In this document: piece after piece, positions 20,361-31,691 of the stretch
Layout: every line of letters starts with the position of its first letter
How positions within the stretch are numbered: position 1 is the stretch's first letter
Assembly (NCBI GenBank): GCA_905250885.1
Contig: CAJNOQ010000938.1
Location: 1-38,668 of the forward strand
DNA length: 38,668 bases
Direction: 5' to 3'
Source of the DNA: Didymodactylos carnosus
Taxonomy: Eukaryota > Rotifera > Eurotatoria > Philodinida > Philodinidae
Program-made: the position numbers and the translations under genes
Notes under the pieces: model-generated
The model's database searches: none
What the model saw: the letters and a program-made list of their open reading frames with translations, nothing else
What the model was told of the DNA's origin: nothing

Positions 20361-21539
20361 CAATATTCAAAACTTCTCATTATTCATAATTTCAGTAGTT
20401 CTCAAAAATTAATATATGAGCGTGATTCGCAAAAACTTCTGAAAGAAACTGCATAGTCAAAAGTTTTGAAAAAATTTTCTTCCTTGTTCCCGCTCAGAAA
20501 CATCCTTATTTCAGTTTAAATTTCATCAAAATGTACGTAATAGGGTATGTTGATGACGAATATCACAGTTAGAAACAGTGCAAGTGCTTTCGAAAAGTGT
20601 TTTCACACAGTATGTAGACAAGGATCTTTTCACTTTTCACCCTCTACCGCCGCTGATCTATCCAGTTTTATGCGTAATCAAAATTTTTTATACGTAAAAC
20701 GGTATGCTCTGTTCGTTTAAAGTAGAATTGAGTCGTAAAAGGTTGGTTTTGCTGGCGTGATATTAGATAGAACTGGCTAATCCGAGCAAAATGCGTTAAT
20801 ACACTCTATTGGCCGATTTTACGATATATTATGAATTAATTAATAACACTTTCAATACTTGACCAAATTTTATTTTATTATATAGAAATACCATCAAAGA
20901 TGCTGTCTAGAAACTAGCCAAGTTTGAGGGTGTATTTAGAGGGAACACCCCCCTCCTTAAGGAAAAATCGCAAAAATGAAGTCTTTTGTTTTGTGTCGTT
21001 GCCGACCGCACACATGATATTTGGCTAGAAAAATTGATTTGTCTGGTCTCAAAATGTTTTCTTGAAATGAATCATGTAAAAAGGCTGGCACTCCTGTAAC
21101 GTTGGAGTCTCAGGTAATATTGAATTCTAGAATGCTGTAGTGCTAGAGTCCTGCATTACATGTATATTACTAGCTATCAACTTTTGAGTGTTATTTATGA
21201 GTATGCGCGAATCTTGTTTGTGGAAGGTTGCAATCATAACTTGTCTCTTCAGAAACAGATGATGAATGTATAAATATAGCAAAAGCATGATCATCAACGG
21301 AGACTGAAATAAGTACTTGGTAATTCTTTCGAAACTGTCTCACACTTTATATGAGGGCTTCCCGCAAAAATCGCGACATTTCCCGTTTGAAAGAGCATTT
21401 AATTCCCCGTATTAATTGTCTTAATGGTCACTGCAATTTAGATTGATTTAATGGAATAAATCATGTTTCTGATCATTGCTGGACCTTTCAAAAGCAAGTC
21501 TGTATGCATTTCATGAACACAAAGCAAGGGAATTTGAAT
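20361..21539. other. No recognisable gene
   Basis: AT-rich with only short frames and no repeats found by eye. Confidence 0.4.
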
Positions 21540-21690
21540 AACTTAATCTTTGAATTGTAAGACAATTTTCAATCCGTTGGAGTGCTTTTTCTCTAATATC
21601 TTCCTTATACAATTTCAAAAGTAAACATTAATGGTTAACATTATCAAAAGCCTTCTTGAAATCAAGTAAAACCGAAAAAGTAAATATAAT
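21540..21690 (-). pseudogene. LINE RT scrap (KAFD block)
   Basis: The minus strand reads FSVLLDFKKAFDNVNH, a TAA, then CLLLKLYKEDI, which matches the LINE RT block FLDF-KAFDtVnH..LL.KL. Neither the GPLLF block nor the FADD block is found downstream, and no upstream RT block is recognised. Confidence 0.65.
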
Positions 21691-22904
21691 CTTCGTTATT
21701 CCAGACTAAATATTATTATTAACCTCCAGCAAGAGATTTGTCGTAAGTTTACTAAGGTGCATTTAATCCAAACTTGCAGTGTTTTGGAGTTTTGTATACA
21801 TATTCTGATTCGTCTCGTCGAGCTGATCACAAGTATGACCTTTCCAGCCTTAAAAACCCTTTTCTTCCTGGAAAGAAACTCAAACCACTGAGAGGATCTC
21901 AAAAACCCAAACATCCTTGCTATTGAAAAACTAAAAGTTTTCTGTCTTTTGCTTACAATAACTTTTCTTTGTATATAAGACTATATTCCGAATCTTTAGA
22001 AAAAAATGTCTCGAATGGTATGTGCCATCAGATGTTTTCGGGAAGGATAGTAATAATACTGATAGTCTAAACACAAAATGATATAGATTCCCATATGGCA
22101 TTCATGTGCTCATCGAGAAGAGCACACAGAATAACTATAAGAGATTTCAGCTGAAAAAGGAAAAAGAATTTCTCTGTGATCGTTTTGTTCTTAAAATTAC
22201 AAGCCTTTGAAGCAACAACTTTATTACAAGCAGTTAGAATACTTAAGCAAGTTTTTGTCGGTCTTGTGTTTTCTAATTTCGACGACAAAATCTTTTCCGA
22301 CCTCTTCTTCATGGGTTATTTCAAGAAAGTTTGAATGTTATGTTCCCTGTCACCATAATTTTGTCTAGTATAAATTTCGAAAGTTAAAAACGGACAAAAA
22401 GTTGCTTAAGGCCCCTCTTCCCACATTTCAGAAATGCTGATTTTCGCCACAACTGTCGATTTTCGAGCTAAGAAGAAAGACTACATTTAGTTATAATACA
22501 ACTTAAGGGCCCCCGTCCTCAGAAATTATCTCCCGCACCGTGCATCCGATATTGACGAAACTTTCCATAAATGTTCGACACAATGAGTTACGGGAATGAA
22601 AAAGTCTTTTTGTCTCCAAGTCTTACGGTTCAGGAGTTTTTCAGAGATCAGGGTCCTTTTTAGATCTTGCTGAACGGCGTCCCCCTCCTTCAGGTATAAC
22701 TGACTTTGCATTTAATCTAGAGTGTAAATGCATGTGAGGCAAGTTTTAAAACAAGAACAGTTGTGGACAAAATGAAACGAGAATCGTAGATAATCATTTC
22801 CGTTTTCGTGTCGGACATTTAAAATAAGAATCCATATGACGACAATCATTCCTTTTTTTAAGTGGTTTTTGGTACCATGTGTATATAAAACAGATTGTCA
22901 GCGA
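21691..22904. other. No recognisable gene
   Basis: Contains minus-strand frames at 21696-21914 and 22067-22312 without recognised motifs. The 3' part of the gypsy element (rest of integrase, 3' LTR) should lie here but was not found. Confidence 0.4.
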
Positions 22905-23440
22905 TTTCAGTTCCTTCTCAAGCTACCATATCGCTTTTGTAACTAGTTGATGATAACTTCAGCAGTAGCCTTGGGTGTGTTATTTGGTAATGCCTGTGCA
23001 ATCACGTATTTGGACAAATTGTCGGTAAGCACAAGCGCATATTGACTGCCTTGCTTTGATGACCGAATGGGGCCTCAGAAGTCAAAATGGACCACTTGGA
23101 ATACATCATTGGGCGGCTCGACTGATTTCAGATGGCCAGGTGTTTTTCGCCGACCAATGTTATGATGAGCACACTGGTGGCACAAGGCAATGTGATTTTC
23201 GATGTCTCATCGCATATTTGGCCACCAAGCGCGAGGTTTAATGTTATACAGTGTACGCCGAATTGCAAAGTGGCCACTGAGGGTATGATCGTGAAATGCT
23301 TCGAGCACGATAGGCACCATTGAAGGTGGAATATATGGTACGCGAGTCCTTGTTGCACAGCTATTCTTGGAAACACGACGGTAGAGAATATTGTCGCATA
23401 CTACAAAGTTGCTTTCATTCTTGCCGCCTCTGATCCGAGC
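22905..23440 (-). pseudogene. Gypsy integrase, N-terminal and start of catalytic core
   Basis: The zinc-binding HHCC domain is readable: HTLSGHFAIRR, then WWPNM, and CHQC. The core begins VVHFDF-GPIRSS (first catalytic Asp) and LVLTDNLSKYVIAQALP, then degenerates about 15 residues after AEVI. In-frame TGA codons follow the WWPNMR block and replace the conserved Trp of the DFWGP motif; a TAG follows AEVIIN. The second Asp and Glu of the D,D-35-E triad are missing because of truncation. Confidence 0.8.
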
Positions 23441-23465
23441 GATAATATTGCGAATGCATCATCGA

Positions 23466-24960
23466 TTATCTCGTATCGAGAAAGGTAGCCGGTCCTGTAT
23501 TTTCGCTACCTTTACGGTACTTGATCTCGATTATTTGAGGAATGAGATCTTGCATTTGTACGAGCCAATTGTCGATGCATTTGTTGCCATAATTTGATTT
23601 CTTGTGCATGTTAACGAGCGGTTCGTGATCGGTCTCAATGGTGATAGATGAGTCAGCAATGTAGTTGCGTAACTCCTTCAGGCACCAGTATATGGCCAAC
23701 ACTTCTCGCATTGTTTGAGCGCACCAGCTGCGCGTATTTCGCTGGCGTATGTTGACAGAATGAACGGCACCGATCGATCTGGAAAATCCAAGAATAGTGA
23801 TGCTGTAGTCAAACTGGACTTAAATTGTTCGAAGGCTGCTTGTTGCTCTTTACCCCAGTAGAATTCATGACGTCGTGTATGTGTCTTGTTTGTCACTGTG
23901 TGCAAAGGTGCTGCGATTTTAGCAAAGTCACGAATAAATTTGCGATAGTAGCCGATTTTTCCCACAAATCGGTTTGCCAGTGATAGTGCCTTTGGTGGTG
24001 CCGTGTCTACGATCGCCTTGATCTTGTCCGGGCTTGGTTCTACTTTTTCACCAGTGACGATCTGACACCAAGAATTCGAGTCGTTGAACACCAATGGCAC
24101 ACTTTGATGGCGATACTTGAAAGTTGGCCTTGTTCAACACAGAGAGCACTTCAGCCAGATGTTGTTTGTGATCTTCGATAGTTTTTGAGAAGACAACAAT
24201 GTCATCTAGATACACGACGACATAATCTCATCGCTCATTGGCTAGCAGTTGTTTCATCACTCCTTTGGAATGTAGGTGGGGCATTCATAAGCCCTTGGGC
24301 CAACACATTGTATTTCCAGTGGCCGTCTTCAGTGGAAAATGCCGTCTTCTATTTATCCGCTCCCGCTATGGGTATCTGGAAATAACCACTAGATCGGGGT
24401 TGGTAAAGTAGTGCTGGCCTGCAAGTCGATTGAGTACCGACGGTTGGAGGTATGCATCTTTTGTTGTCACCGAATTGAGTCGTCGAAAGTTTACTAAAAA
24501 CCTTTATGATCCGTCAGGTTTCTTCGTCAGGATGACGGGTGAAGCCCATGGAGAGTGAGACGGGAGAATGACGCCATCTTCTAACAACTTGGTGTGTGTC
24601 TTCTTGTTGTTGTGGTGTCTTGTAATATGGACGGACACTGGTAGGCAGGTGATTTCCCGTAATTATGGCGTGATGAATAACTGTTTTTGCCGGTGTTGTC
24701 TTCGATGTATCAAACGTCTGTCGGTTGTTGATCAGAATGTTCTAGAAGTTTTGCTGTTGTTGTTGCCAGAACTGGTCACACACACCGTGTGTGACCAGTT
24801 TATGAATAGTGCTTTCGACAGGCTGCTGTTCGTTTCCGAGCTGCATTAATGAGCATTGAGCCGTCTGTTCAGGTACCCAATTGAGTTTGTCGGTTTGTTT
24901 TCGTTCTAGATGGAAGTCTTCCCTTAGCTTTCCACCCAAAGTAAAGGTCGGCCATCGAGT
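23466..24960 (-). pseudogene. Gypsy reverse transcriptase and RNase H, broken
   Basis: RT begins with traces of the PYYKTPQQQ/SPWASPVILTKKPDGS region around 24650-24510, then AFSTEDGHWKYNVLAQGLMN (about 24330), the catalytic VVVYLDDIVVFSKTIEDH (about 24220-24165) and NKANFQVSPSKCAIG. After a frameshift near 24066 follow the connection (NRFVGKIGYYRKFIRDFAKI, FEQFKSSLTTA) and, after another shift near 23700, RNase H with REVLAIYWCLKELRNYI and TIETDHEPLVNMH. At least four frameshifts, plus TAA in the DGSWRF position and TAG after GADK. The YLDD motif itself is intact. Confidence 0.85.
24772..24798. other. Perfect hairpin inside the gypsy pol remnant
   Basis: CTGGTCACACAC-ACC-GTGTGTGACCAG: 12 bp arms around a 3-base loop. 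It lies just upstream of a CAG-rich stretch encoding QQQQQ on the minus strand. Confidence 0.8.
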
Positions 24961-24971
24961 CGGTAAAAATG

Positions 24972-25436
24972 TCACAAAGCCAATATTTGTACTGGCTGAT
25001 GTTGTACGCGATTTCCTGACAAATTGAGTACGGTCATATGAGAGCTATATTTCTTAATACTGAGCACAGATTCGTATACCATCACATTTAATTTTGAGCG
25101 GATATCATCGTTTGGCTCGAAGCACATGTTGTTTGCATTAGAGAGGGCCACGTGAACAGGTATCATTCGTTCTTGATACGGGAGCAAGTGTATGTTATGT
25201 GTAAGTCGAACATCGATCGGTGCCTTGGTCAGAAAAGGTGTCACTCTTTTTCCGAATCGATGATGATAGAGTTTCAATTCTTGTCGTCGCATCGAGATTT
25301 CTACCTTACATGCTCGGCACCAGTCCATGCCTAAAATCATATCGACTCCTAATGAATTCGCAATCGCAGCATCGCCAAACGTTTTCATTTGTTTTATTTG
25401 AACACACAATCGACCATCACACATGTCCGCTAGTAG
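24972..25436 (-). pseudogene. Gypsy aspartic protease remnant lacking its active site
   Basis: The frame starts ADMCDGRLCVQIKQMKTFGD, continues SLGVDMILGMDWCRACK (the C-terminal ILGMDWL hallmark of gypsy proteases) and runs on as the spacer towards RT. The N-terminal half with the D-T/S-G catalytic motif is not present: the protease joins the gag zinc knuckle almost directly at about 25436. I infer an internal deletion there. Confidence 0.7.
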
Positions 25437-26408
25437 TTTCTTGGACAGTTTTTCCTGTAGTGATCATGGCTACCGCAAGAACAATAGGCAATGTCAGTGA
25501 ATTGATTTATTGTGCGTGATGCATAATACGGATTGTTGTAACGTTGATAGTAGGAATTGGGTCGGTCTACGTTATTGTTCAACGGCCGCACAGGCATGGA
25601 TACTCGCGTCTTGCCTTGTGAGATATCGGGCATTTTGTACCACTGTTCGGGCTTGTCGTGCAACCTCCTCAGCCAGTACTTTATCCCATTCGATGAATAT
25701 CTGCAGAAACTATTCGGTAGTGCGTGGGTTTCTCACCTCAATGTACGACTTGGCGCGTAAGTTTAGGCCGTTAAGCAGATGCTTGATTTGGGTGGCTTCG
25801 TTCATTGTTTCGTTAGCTTTTAGACAGAGTTTGATCACATTGTGGAAATAGTCAATAGATGATTCATTATTGTGACGTCGCCGATTGTACAGTTGTCTTT
25901 ATCGTTCGAATGGGTCAACACCCGCTATTAGTTTAAAATGTGCTTTGACCTTTTTCGTGAACAATTGCCAATTATTGATTACAGCTTTGTGGGTGTCAAA
26001 CCACATTTTTGCGCTGCCCTTCAGGAGATCTTGTCAGACAAAGTTGAACGATCATTGATACTTGATTTTTCTGCTGTCTCGCTAGTTGTTGCCCGTGTGC
26101 TTTGCATTGACTGATCCATGGAGCACAGAAGTGCGTTGTTTGTCCAATTGAGTGTTCATCCGCTCTTTCTCGCGTAGACATTCTTCGTGCTGCTGTAGTA
26201 AACGTTGAAAACTATCCATCAATAATTGGTTTTCTTCGTCTTTGCTATCAGTCATGATTGATCCCAGTGTTATATTCGATTGCTTGGCTTCACGTTCTTG
26301 TTGTTCGATGTATCGTCTTCTTGTACGTTCGTTTCGCTCGTCGCGTTGAGTTACGTTTGCCGAATCCAGTGATGAGGAGTCTTGATTTGAGTTGTAGAAT
26401 TTGATCAC
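25430..26408 (-). pseudogene. Gypsy gag, broken
   Basis: The N-terminus is rich in E, Q and R (RRYIEQQEREAKQ; LLQQHEECLREKERM). It is followed by the retrotransposon gag signature QDLLKGSAKMWFDTHKA, WQLFTKKVKAHF and SSIDYFHNVIKLCLKAN, and ends at a zinc knuckle, CSCGSHDHYRKNC (about 25480-25440). The knuckle has C-X1-C-X4-H-X4-C instead of C-X2-C-X4-H-X4-C. A TGA, a TAA, a TAG and a frameshift interrupt the frame. Confidence 0.75.
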
Positions 26409-26414
26409 AGTCCA

Positions 26415-26431
26415 TCCCGGCTAGTGCACCA
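26415..26431 (-). other. Primer binding site, tRNA-Gly-like
   Basis: On the minus strand, two bases after the LTR end, TGGTGCACTAGCCGGGA is complementary to a tRNA 3' end. It matches what is expected for tRNA-Gly(GCC) (TGGTGCATTGGCCGGGA) at 15 of 17 positions. Its position between LTR and gag supports the call. Confidence 0.75.
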
Positions 26432-26433
26432 AT

Positions 26434-26626
26434 TGTGAGATCCAGCTCCCACTCTATCTCTTTATTTGAAGAAAGTGAACGGCTATATACAGTACAAAAG
26501 TTGAGCAAGAGTTTTAAAAGAGTTGCGCAAGGATAGAAAGAGTTAGGAAAATCCCATGATGAAGCATGAGTTGCGCAATAACATGATTTTATAATATGAA
26601 TGCATCTGGGATTGCAGGTCATAACA
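26434..26626 (-). repeat. 5' LTR of the gypsy element (193 bp)
   Basis: On the minus strand it starts TGTTATGACC and ends GATCTCACA, i.e. TG...CA. It contains a TATA-like TGTATATAG and an AATAAA signal 25 bases before the end. The outer boundary is inferred from the TG/CA convention because no second LTR is available for comparison. Confidence 0.6.
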
Positions 26627-26736
26627 AAATTATATTTCAAATAAATTATGTTTTTGTATTTTATTTATTTGCAATCATATTCAAAATCTTTTATCAGACC
26701 CTATTGGATTTTTTTTGTAGATTAAATATCTAGTCT

Positions 26737-29700
26737 ATGTTTATGGCACATTCAACGAATCAAAACAGCGAAACATTGACTTTAGTTAATGAACTTTTAG
26801 AAATATTTTCCGAAACGTATCTTGAGAGAGAAAGATTAAAAACTTTAATCAAAGACATACAATATGCAGAGACTTTATTTCGTAAATTACAGAATGTACT
26901 TGATACATATGATAAACAAGGTAAAAACATTGATCAACAAATTCATTTTGCAAAACAAATACGACGAATAAAAATCTACTTAACGTCATGATATTGTTTT
27001 ATCACTGGAAGATTATTTATCAGCAATTAGAGAAGATTACAGAATAATTCGAAATTATGTTCAAACCTTGGAAGATATCAATATCAAAATAGAAAAAAAA
27101 GCTTTACACCGGAAGGATAAAAGTAAAATTAATCAATTAATTTTGCGTGGTGTTGTAGAGAAAATACCAGGTTTAATATATTTTGATCCAACGAATTCTG
27201 ATGATAGCACAAGAAAATTAAATAACGTGAAAGAATTTTATGACTGTTTTGTGACTTATATATCATTTATTCGAGAATCATTGGAAAATGTTCTTGATGA
27301 TGATAAATATTGTCTCAAATTGGAAGATATACAATCAAAATTATTAAGCAGGAAACCAATAGATATTAAAGATTATTTCTCGAAAAATTATATCAAAACT
27401 AAGTGCTAATCGAGGTTATTCAACTGAAATTTTATTACAAAGTCTCGCGAAAACTCCAATAGTTCATGTAAGTGTCGCAAATGGATCCAAGTTTTATTGT
27501 ACTATTTTCATTAAAACATTTGATATATTATCTCAATCAAAAACAACATCAAACAATAAAAAATGTATTGTACCATTAACTACGTTAATATTTGAATTCG
27601 ATTGAGAAAATTTTGAAAAATTAAATCGAGCAATATTTGAAAGCGACACAATTATTGATTTAGTATTCAAATCAGTTTATGATAAAAGTGTTGAATTATA
27701 TTCCAATGCTAGTGGATGTATTTCAACAACAAGTGCGAATCAAAATGATTCTTTTCGATCAACTACATTCAAAAATGCGAATAAATTAAAAGGTAGATTT
27801 TCGGATTTCTTTAGACTTATTTTATCGGAAAAGCCGAATTTATTAGACAGATTAAGAGATTCAGTGATTGAAGAAAAAAATTTCAATGGAACTTTTCATT
27901 TATTAGCGGGTATCCATAGTCAACGTATTCAAAGTCTGAATCTGAATGTTTCGGATGATATTATCAATGTGAACTACTGTTTCAATTGTCATTTTTTTGA
28001 ATCTTTAAAATACCAAGATTTAGATGATGTTCCAAGACCAGAACTATTCGCTCAGTTATTATTCTATACTAGAAATAACCCGTGGAAAACCACGGACGCC
28101 CGGCGTTTCATTCATTTTTCGATAACTGATTTATTAACTAATAATAATTAATACCTCGTTTCTGCCATCGGATTCGAGCCGGAAATTCATTTTTCAATTT
28201 TTCAATAACTGATTTAATAACTAATAATAATTAATAACTCATAACTCATTTGTGATATCGGATTCGGATTCCCCACCCTTGGTTACCCTCTGATCAATCA
28301 AATTTTAGAGTCGTTTGTGTTTTGGGTTTTATCCAATACATTGGCGCTGTTTAGCGTCTTGAGAGCGTTCCGGACAGAAGGACAGATATGTCTGGGCTAT
28401 TATTATGTACTAGAAATAACCCGTGGAAAACCACGGACGCTCAGCGTTTCATTCATTTTTCGATAACTGATTTATTAACTAATAATAATTAATAACTCAT
28501 AACTCATTTTTGATATCGGATTCGGATTCCCCACCCTTGTTTACCCTCCGGTCAATCAAGTTTTACAGTCGTTTGTGTTTTGGGTTTTACCCAATACATT
28601 GGCGCTGTTTAGTGTCTTGCGAGCGTTCCGGACAGAAGGACAGATATGTCTGGGCTATTCTTATGTATATATATATTCATGCTCATGATAATAAGCAAAG
28701 TTCAAATGATATTAAAAAGAAACATAAAGATGGTTTGTTCAATTTAAAAACGGAATTTCTCGAAGTTTACGAAGCAAATAATTATACCAATTTAAACAAT
28801 TTAATTGTAATTTTAAAAATTATGATCAATATTCAAATGTACGATTTTCGTTTAAAAATCAGTACATCGATTCTTTCTAAATTAAAAAATAAATCCGATC
28901 GTGAAAAATTCAATGTGAAAACCGAAATATTAAAACAATTCTTTTTTGTAATACTAAGGATAGTAATGAAAAGGAAGTTTGTTTAAGATTGGCACAATCA
29001 TTTAATATCCATTTATTAAAAGATGTGTTTGAAGATCGAAATCAGATTTTATTAAAATTATGCAGTTACAATTTCAATTTTAAATTATTTATTGAATTTG
29101 TTGATAAAAAGAAAGAATTCAACAAGACTTTTGATATTGGTAAAGATTTAACTGCTGGCTTTAGTATTCCATATTATTTATCGGTTAAATTAACTGAAGA
29201 TGATCGATACAACAGTAAAAGTAATAATTATAATGAAAAAAATTATCAAATTGTCATGTCAATATTATTCAAAGTATTTAATTGTTCATCGGATAAAGAT
29301 AAAAAGGGATTTTTAAAAAGTAAAAATGAAATCAATAAAGAATTCGTCAAATTATTTGAATCCATTAATCAATTAACTAAATTTTATAATCAAGATGATC
29401 ATAAAGAAATTCGCCAAAAACTTCAAAAAAAGTCTATTGGTCACATTTTAGATGGTTTTAGTGGAGCAAATAAAGAAAGTTTAAACGATCGGAATGAATA
29501 TGCAAGAATAATTATCGATAATTTTATTAATTATAAAATCGAACATGTAATCAAAGTGATTGAATCAACGAATTCAACAGATGAAGTATTCAATACATTT
29601 AATAATGTAATGGCGGGAAAAGATGACTATAGTTTAAGTGAATGGGCAGAAAATACAAGTAAATTAGGTGATAAATTATATTTCTTATATTGTTATCATC

Positions 29701-31452
29701 AATATGCCAAAGCTCAATTTGATGAATGATTTAAAAAATTAAATTCACATATATCCATATATACTCACATATATAAATACAAGAATTTTAGTCGAAGATG
29801 AATGTCAAGAAAATAATGAAGCATTTAAACAATTGAATATCAAGTATTTGCAACAAATTAAGTTGGTGCATTAGCATTAATTTATGATCACCTTCAAGAT
29901 CCAATGAAAAACAAAGAGAATCTTTTTATCAAAATTGGTGTTGGTCAAGGTAAATCTTTAACAATCGCAGAAACAGCTCGAAAAATTATTCAAATGAATC
30001 GAAATTTTAGTCGAACAAAACAAGAAGTATTTATTATTGCTTGTTATGATCATTTAGCGAAAAGAGATTTTGAAAATTATCAAAGTTATTACAGACATTT
30101 TGGCATTCAATCAATGTATTGTTCAAGTGGTAGTTCAACGAAAGATTTTTCTGATCAAGACGTTATTTATCCTGATTTAGAAACTTATTTTGGTATCTTA
30201 AGAAAAAATGGATTCGACACCTTAACTAAATCAGGAAGAATCGATATATCAGATACTAGTGATGCAGTATTAATTATGGATGAATTTGATAGTTTAATTT
30301 TGGATTCTCATCATATATTTCAAAAAGTGGTCTATTTTGAATTAAATAATTATCATAGAACAATGGCTCTTGATTGAAAAGAAGATATTAGAAAATTATT
30401 TGATGGAGTATTTACAAAACACGGGGAGAAAAAATGTTCACATGTATTGGATCTATGGTGTGAACAATTATTAAATGAAAAAAAGCAAGAAGATATAAAG
30501 AATGGTACCAAAACATTTCAAAATAGTTTAGGAAAAGATTGTCGCTTTGTCGGCTCGTTTTTTGAATGATTTATTAAATTACTCCAAAGTTAATTTTGTT
30601 CATTTTTACTCGGATCCTTTGATATTTTATTTTAAATTCAAACAAGTCATTGGTTTTTCTGGAAGTATAACAGCAAATGAGATGAATAAATTTAAAACAT
30701 TATTTGTAAATAAAAAAGCATTCTATTATGAAATTCCACCATTTTTTGGTTTATCAAATCTTCGAAAGAATCGAACATTTGAAAATGCTCCAGGTAAAGT
30801 GATTGAAAATAGAGATGATTATTTAAAAGAAATTAGGGAAGAAATAAAGAAACAATATTTGAAATAACCAATCTTGATATTTGCTGATTCATTTAAAAAA
30901 TCCAATCAAGAGAAAACTGATTTTGAATACATACACGATAAATTAATAAAAGCGAAGGAAACATTCTTAAAAAATTCTACAATTATCAAGATAGTAGAAG
31001 AAGCGAATATTAATAAAAATATACATAAAATTGGTAAATTAGATTCAATTACATTAGCAACTAGAATTATTGCTCGTAGTGCCGATATTAAAGTTGACAA
31101 AAATATAAAAAAAGGTTTACATTTATTATTGACATATTATCCTGAAAGAGAAAATATTTATATCCAAATGTTTGGTCGAACCGCAAGACAAGATGAAAAA
31201 GGTTCTTATTCAGAAATAACAAGATCGGTAAAGAATTTTGCTGATGTTGCTGAAGTCAAAGTTGATCCAATAAAGAAAATCTATCACGACGTCACTGAAC
31301 ATTTTTACAAGAGGGTTCCATCAGATTCAACAGATAAAAACCTGGCTATTAGATGGACTTTATTTTCATGTTTAATGCAACACTTACCCAGAAATGAAAT
31401 TGACCAAAGTGACCTAATCAATTTTGTTGATAAAAACATTTTAAATTTGTAA
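26737..31452 (+). pseudogene. SecA-like DEAD helicase gene, broken and interrupted
   Basis: Starting at ATG 26737, just after an acceptor-like TTTTTTTTGTAG, consecutive plus-strand frames form one protein of about 1,350 codons. The N-terminal 750 codons are helical and unrecognised. The motor follows: VGALALIYDHLQDP, Walker A IGVGQGKSLTIAETA (about 29940), LETYFGILRKNGFDTL, Walker B LIMDEFDSLI (about 30277), VIGFSGSI (the SecA GMTGT position), then ITLATRIIARSADIKVD, KGLHLLLTYYPE and QMFGRTARQDEKGSYSEI, the counterparts of SecA motifs V and VI (ATNMAGRGTDI; GLHVIGTERHE; LRGRsGRQGDpGSS). Breaks: frameshifts near 26990, 27400, 28940, 29790-29880 and 30540; TGA at 27603, 29727 and 30375; TAA at 30865; and a repeat insertion at 28067. 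SecA is bacterial/plastid; SecA-like proteins in bdelloid genomes are recalled from database annotations. Confidence 0.8.
28067..28680 (+). mobile_element. Head-to-tail repeat insertion inside the SecA-like gene
   Basis: Two head-to-tail units start with TACTAGAAATAACCCGTGG at 28067 and 28408 (341 bp apart) and end with GGACAGATATGTCTGGGCTA. Each begins with a perfect hairpin, CCGTGG-AAAA-CCACGG. Unit 1 has an extra internal duplication of about 70 bp around ACTGATTTA..TAATAATTAAT. The SecA-like reading frame stops matching at 28066 and resumes at about 28680 (HDNKQSSNDIKKKHKDG), so this is an insertion into coding sequence. Tandem head-to-tail copies are typical of Penelope-like elements and of some small circular-intermediate retroelements, but no enzyme is encoded. 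Target duplication not resolved because both flanks are TA-rich. Confidence 0.75.
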
Positions 31453-31691
31453 TTTTTCATTTTTATAAAAGGAAAAAGAATTTTTTCAAAAGCAATACGA
31501 GAATAAAATAGCTTAGAAGATTTCGCTACGCATTAGAATTTACAAGATAAAATAGTTCCAGTCAAAAAGCTTTTTATCACCGTGAGAGATTCCCTCGTTC
31601 GTTCCGGAGAAGATTTGTATACAGCTCTGATGAGAAAGAAAATCAATTTTATTGCCTAAACATCTTATATCAAGTTTTCTTTTTAGATAAA
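31453..31691. other. Intergenic, with acceptor-like site
   Basis: AT-rich spacer between the SecA-like gene and the next frame. It ends in AGTTTTCTTTTTAG, an acceptor-like site five bases before ATG 31692. Confidence 0.4.

Larger units (their letters stand above)
22905..26626 (-). mobile_element. Truncated Ty3/gypsy LTR retrotransposon
   Basis: Minus-strand order: 5' LTR (26626-26434), primer binding site, gag, a protease remnant, RT-RNase H and an integrase that breaks off near 22905. PR-RT-RH-IN order defines Ty3/gypsy. There is no 3' LTR in the next 2 kb, so the 3' end is lost. Stops and frameshifts occur in every domain. It lies immediately upstream of the SecA-like gene, in the opposite orientation. 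Confidence 0.85.

Noticed and set aside
22505-22730. 3' part of the gypsy element (integrase C-terminus or 3' LTR)
   Set aside because: Neither LTR-matching sequence nor integrase motifs could be found in this stretch.
28067-28680. Hammerhead ribozyme (retrozyme) in the tandem repeat
   Set aside because: I looked for the CTGANGA and GAAA core in both orientations and did not find it; the hairpin alone is not enough.
26737-31452. Bacterial contamination because of SecA motifs
   Set aside because: The flanks are eukaryotic LINE and gypsy elements, there are no ribosome binding sites or operons, and composition is the same as in the surroundings.
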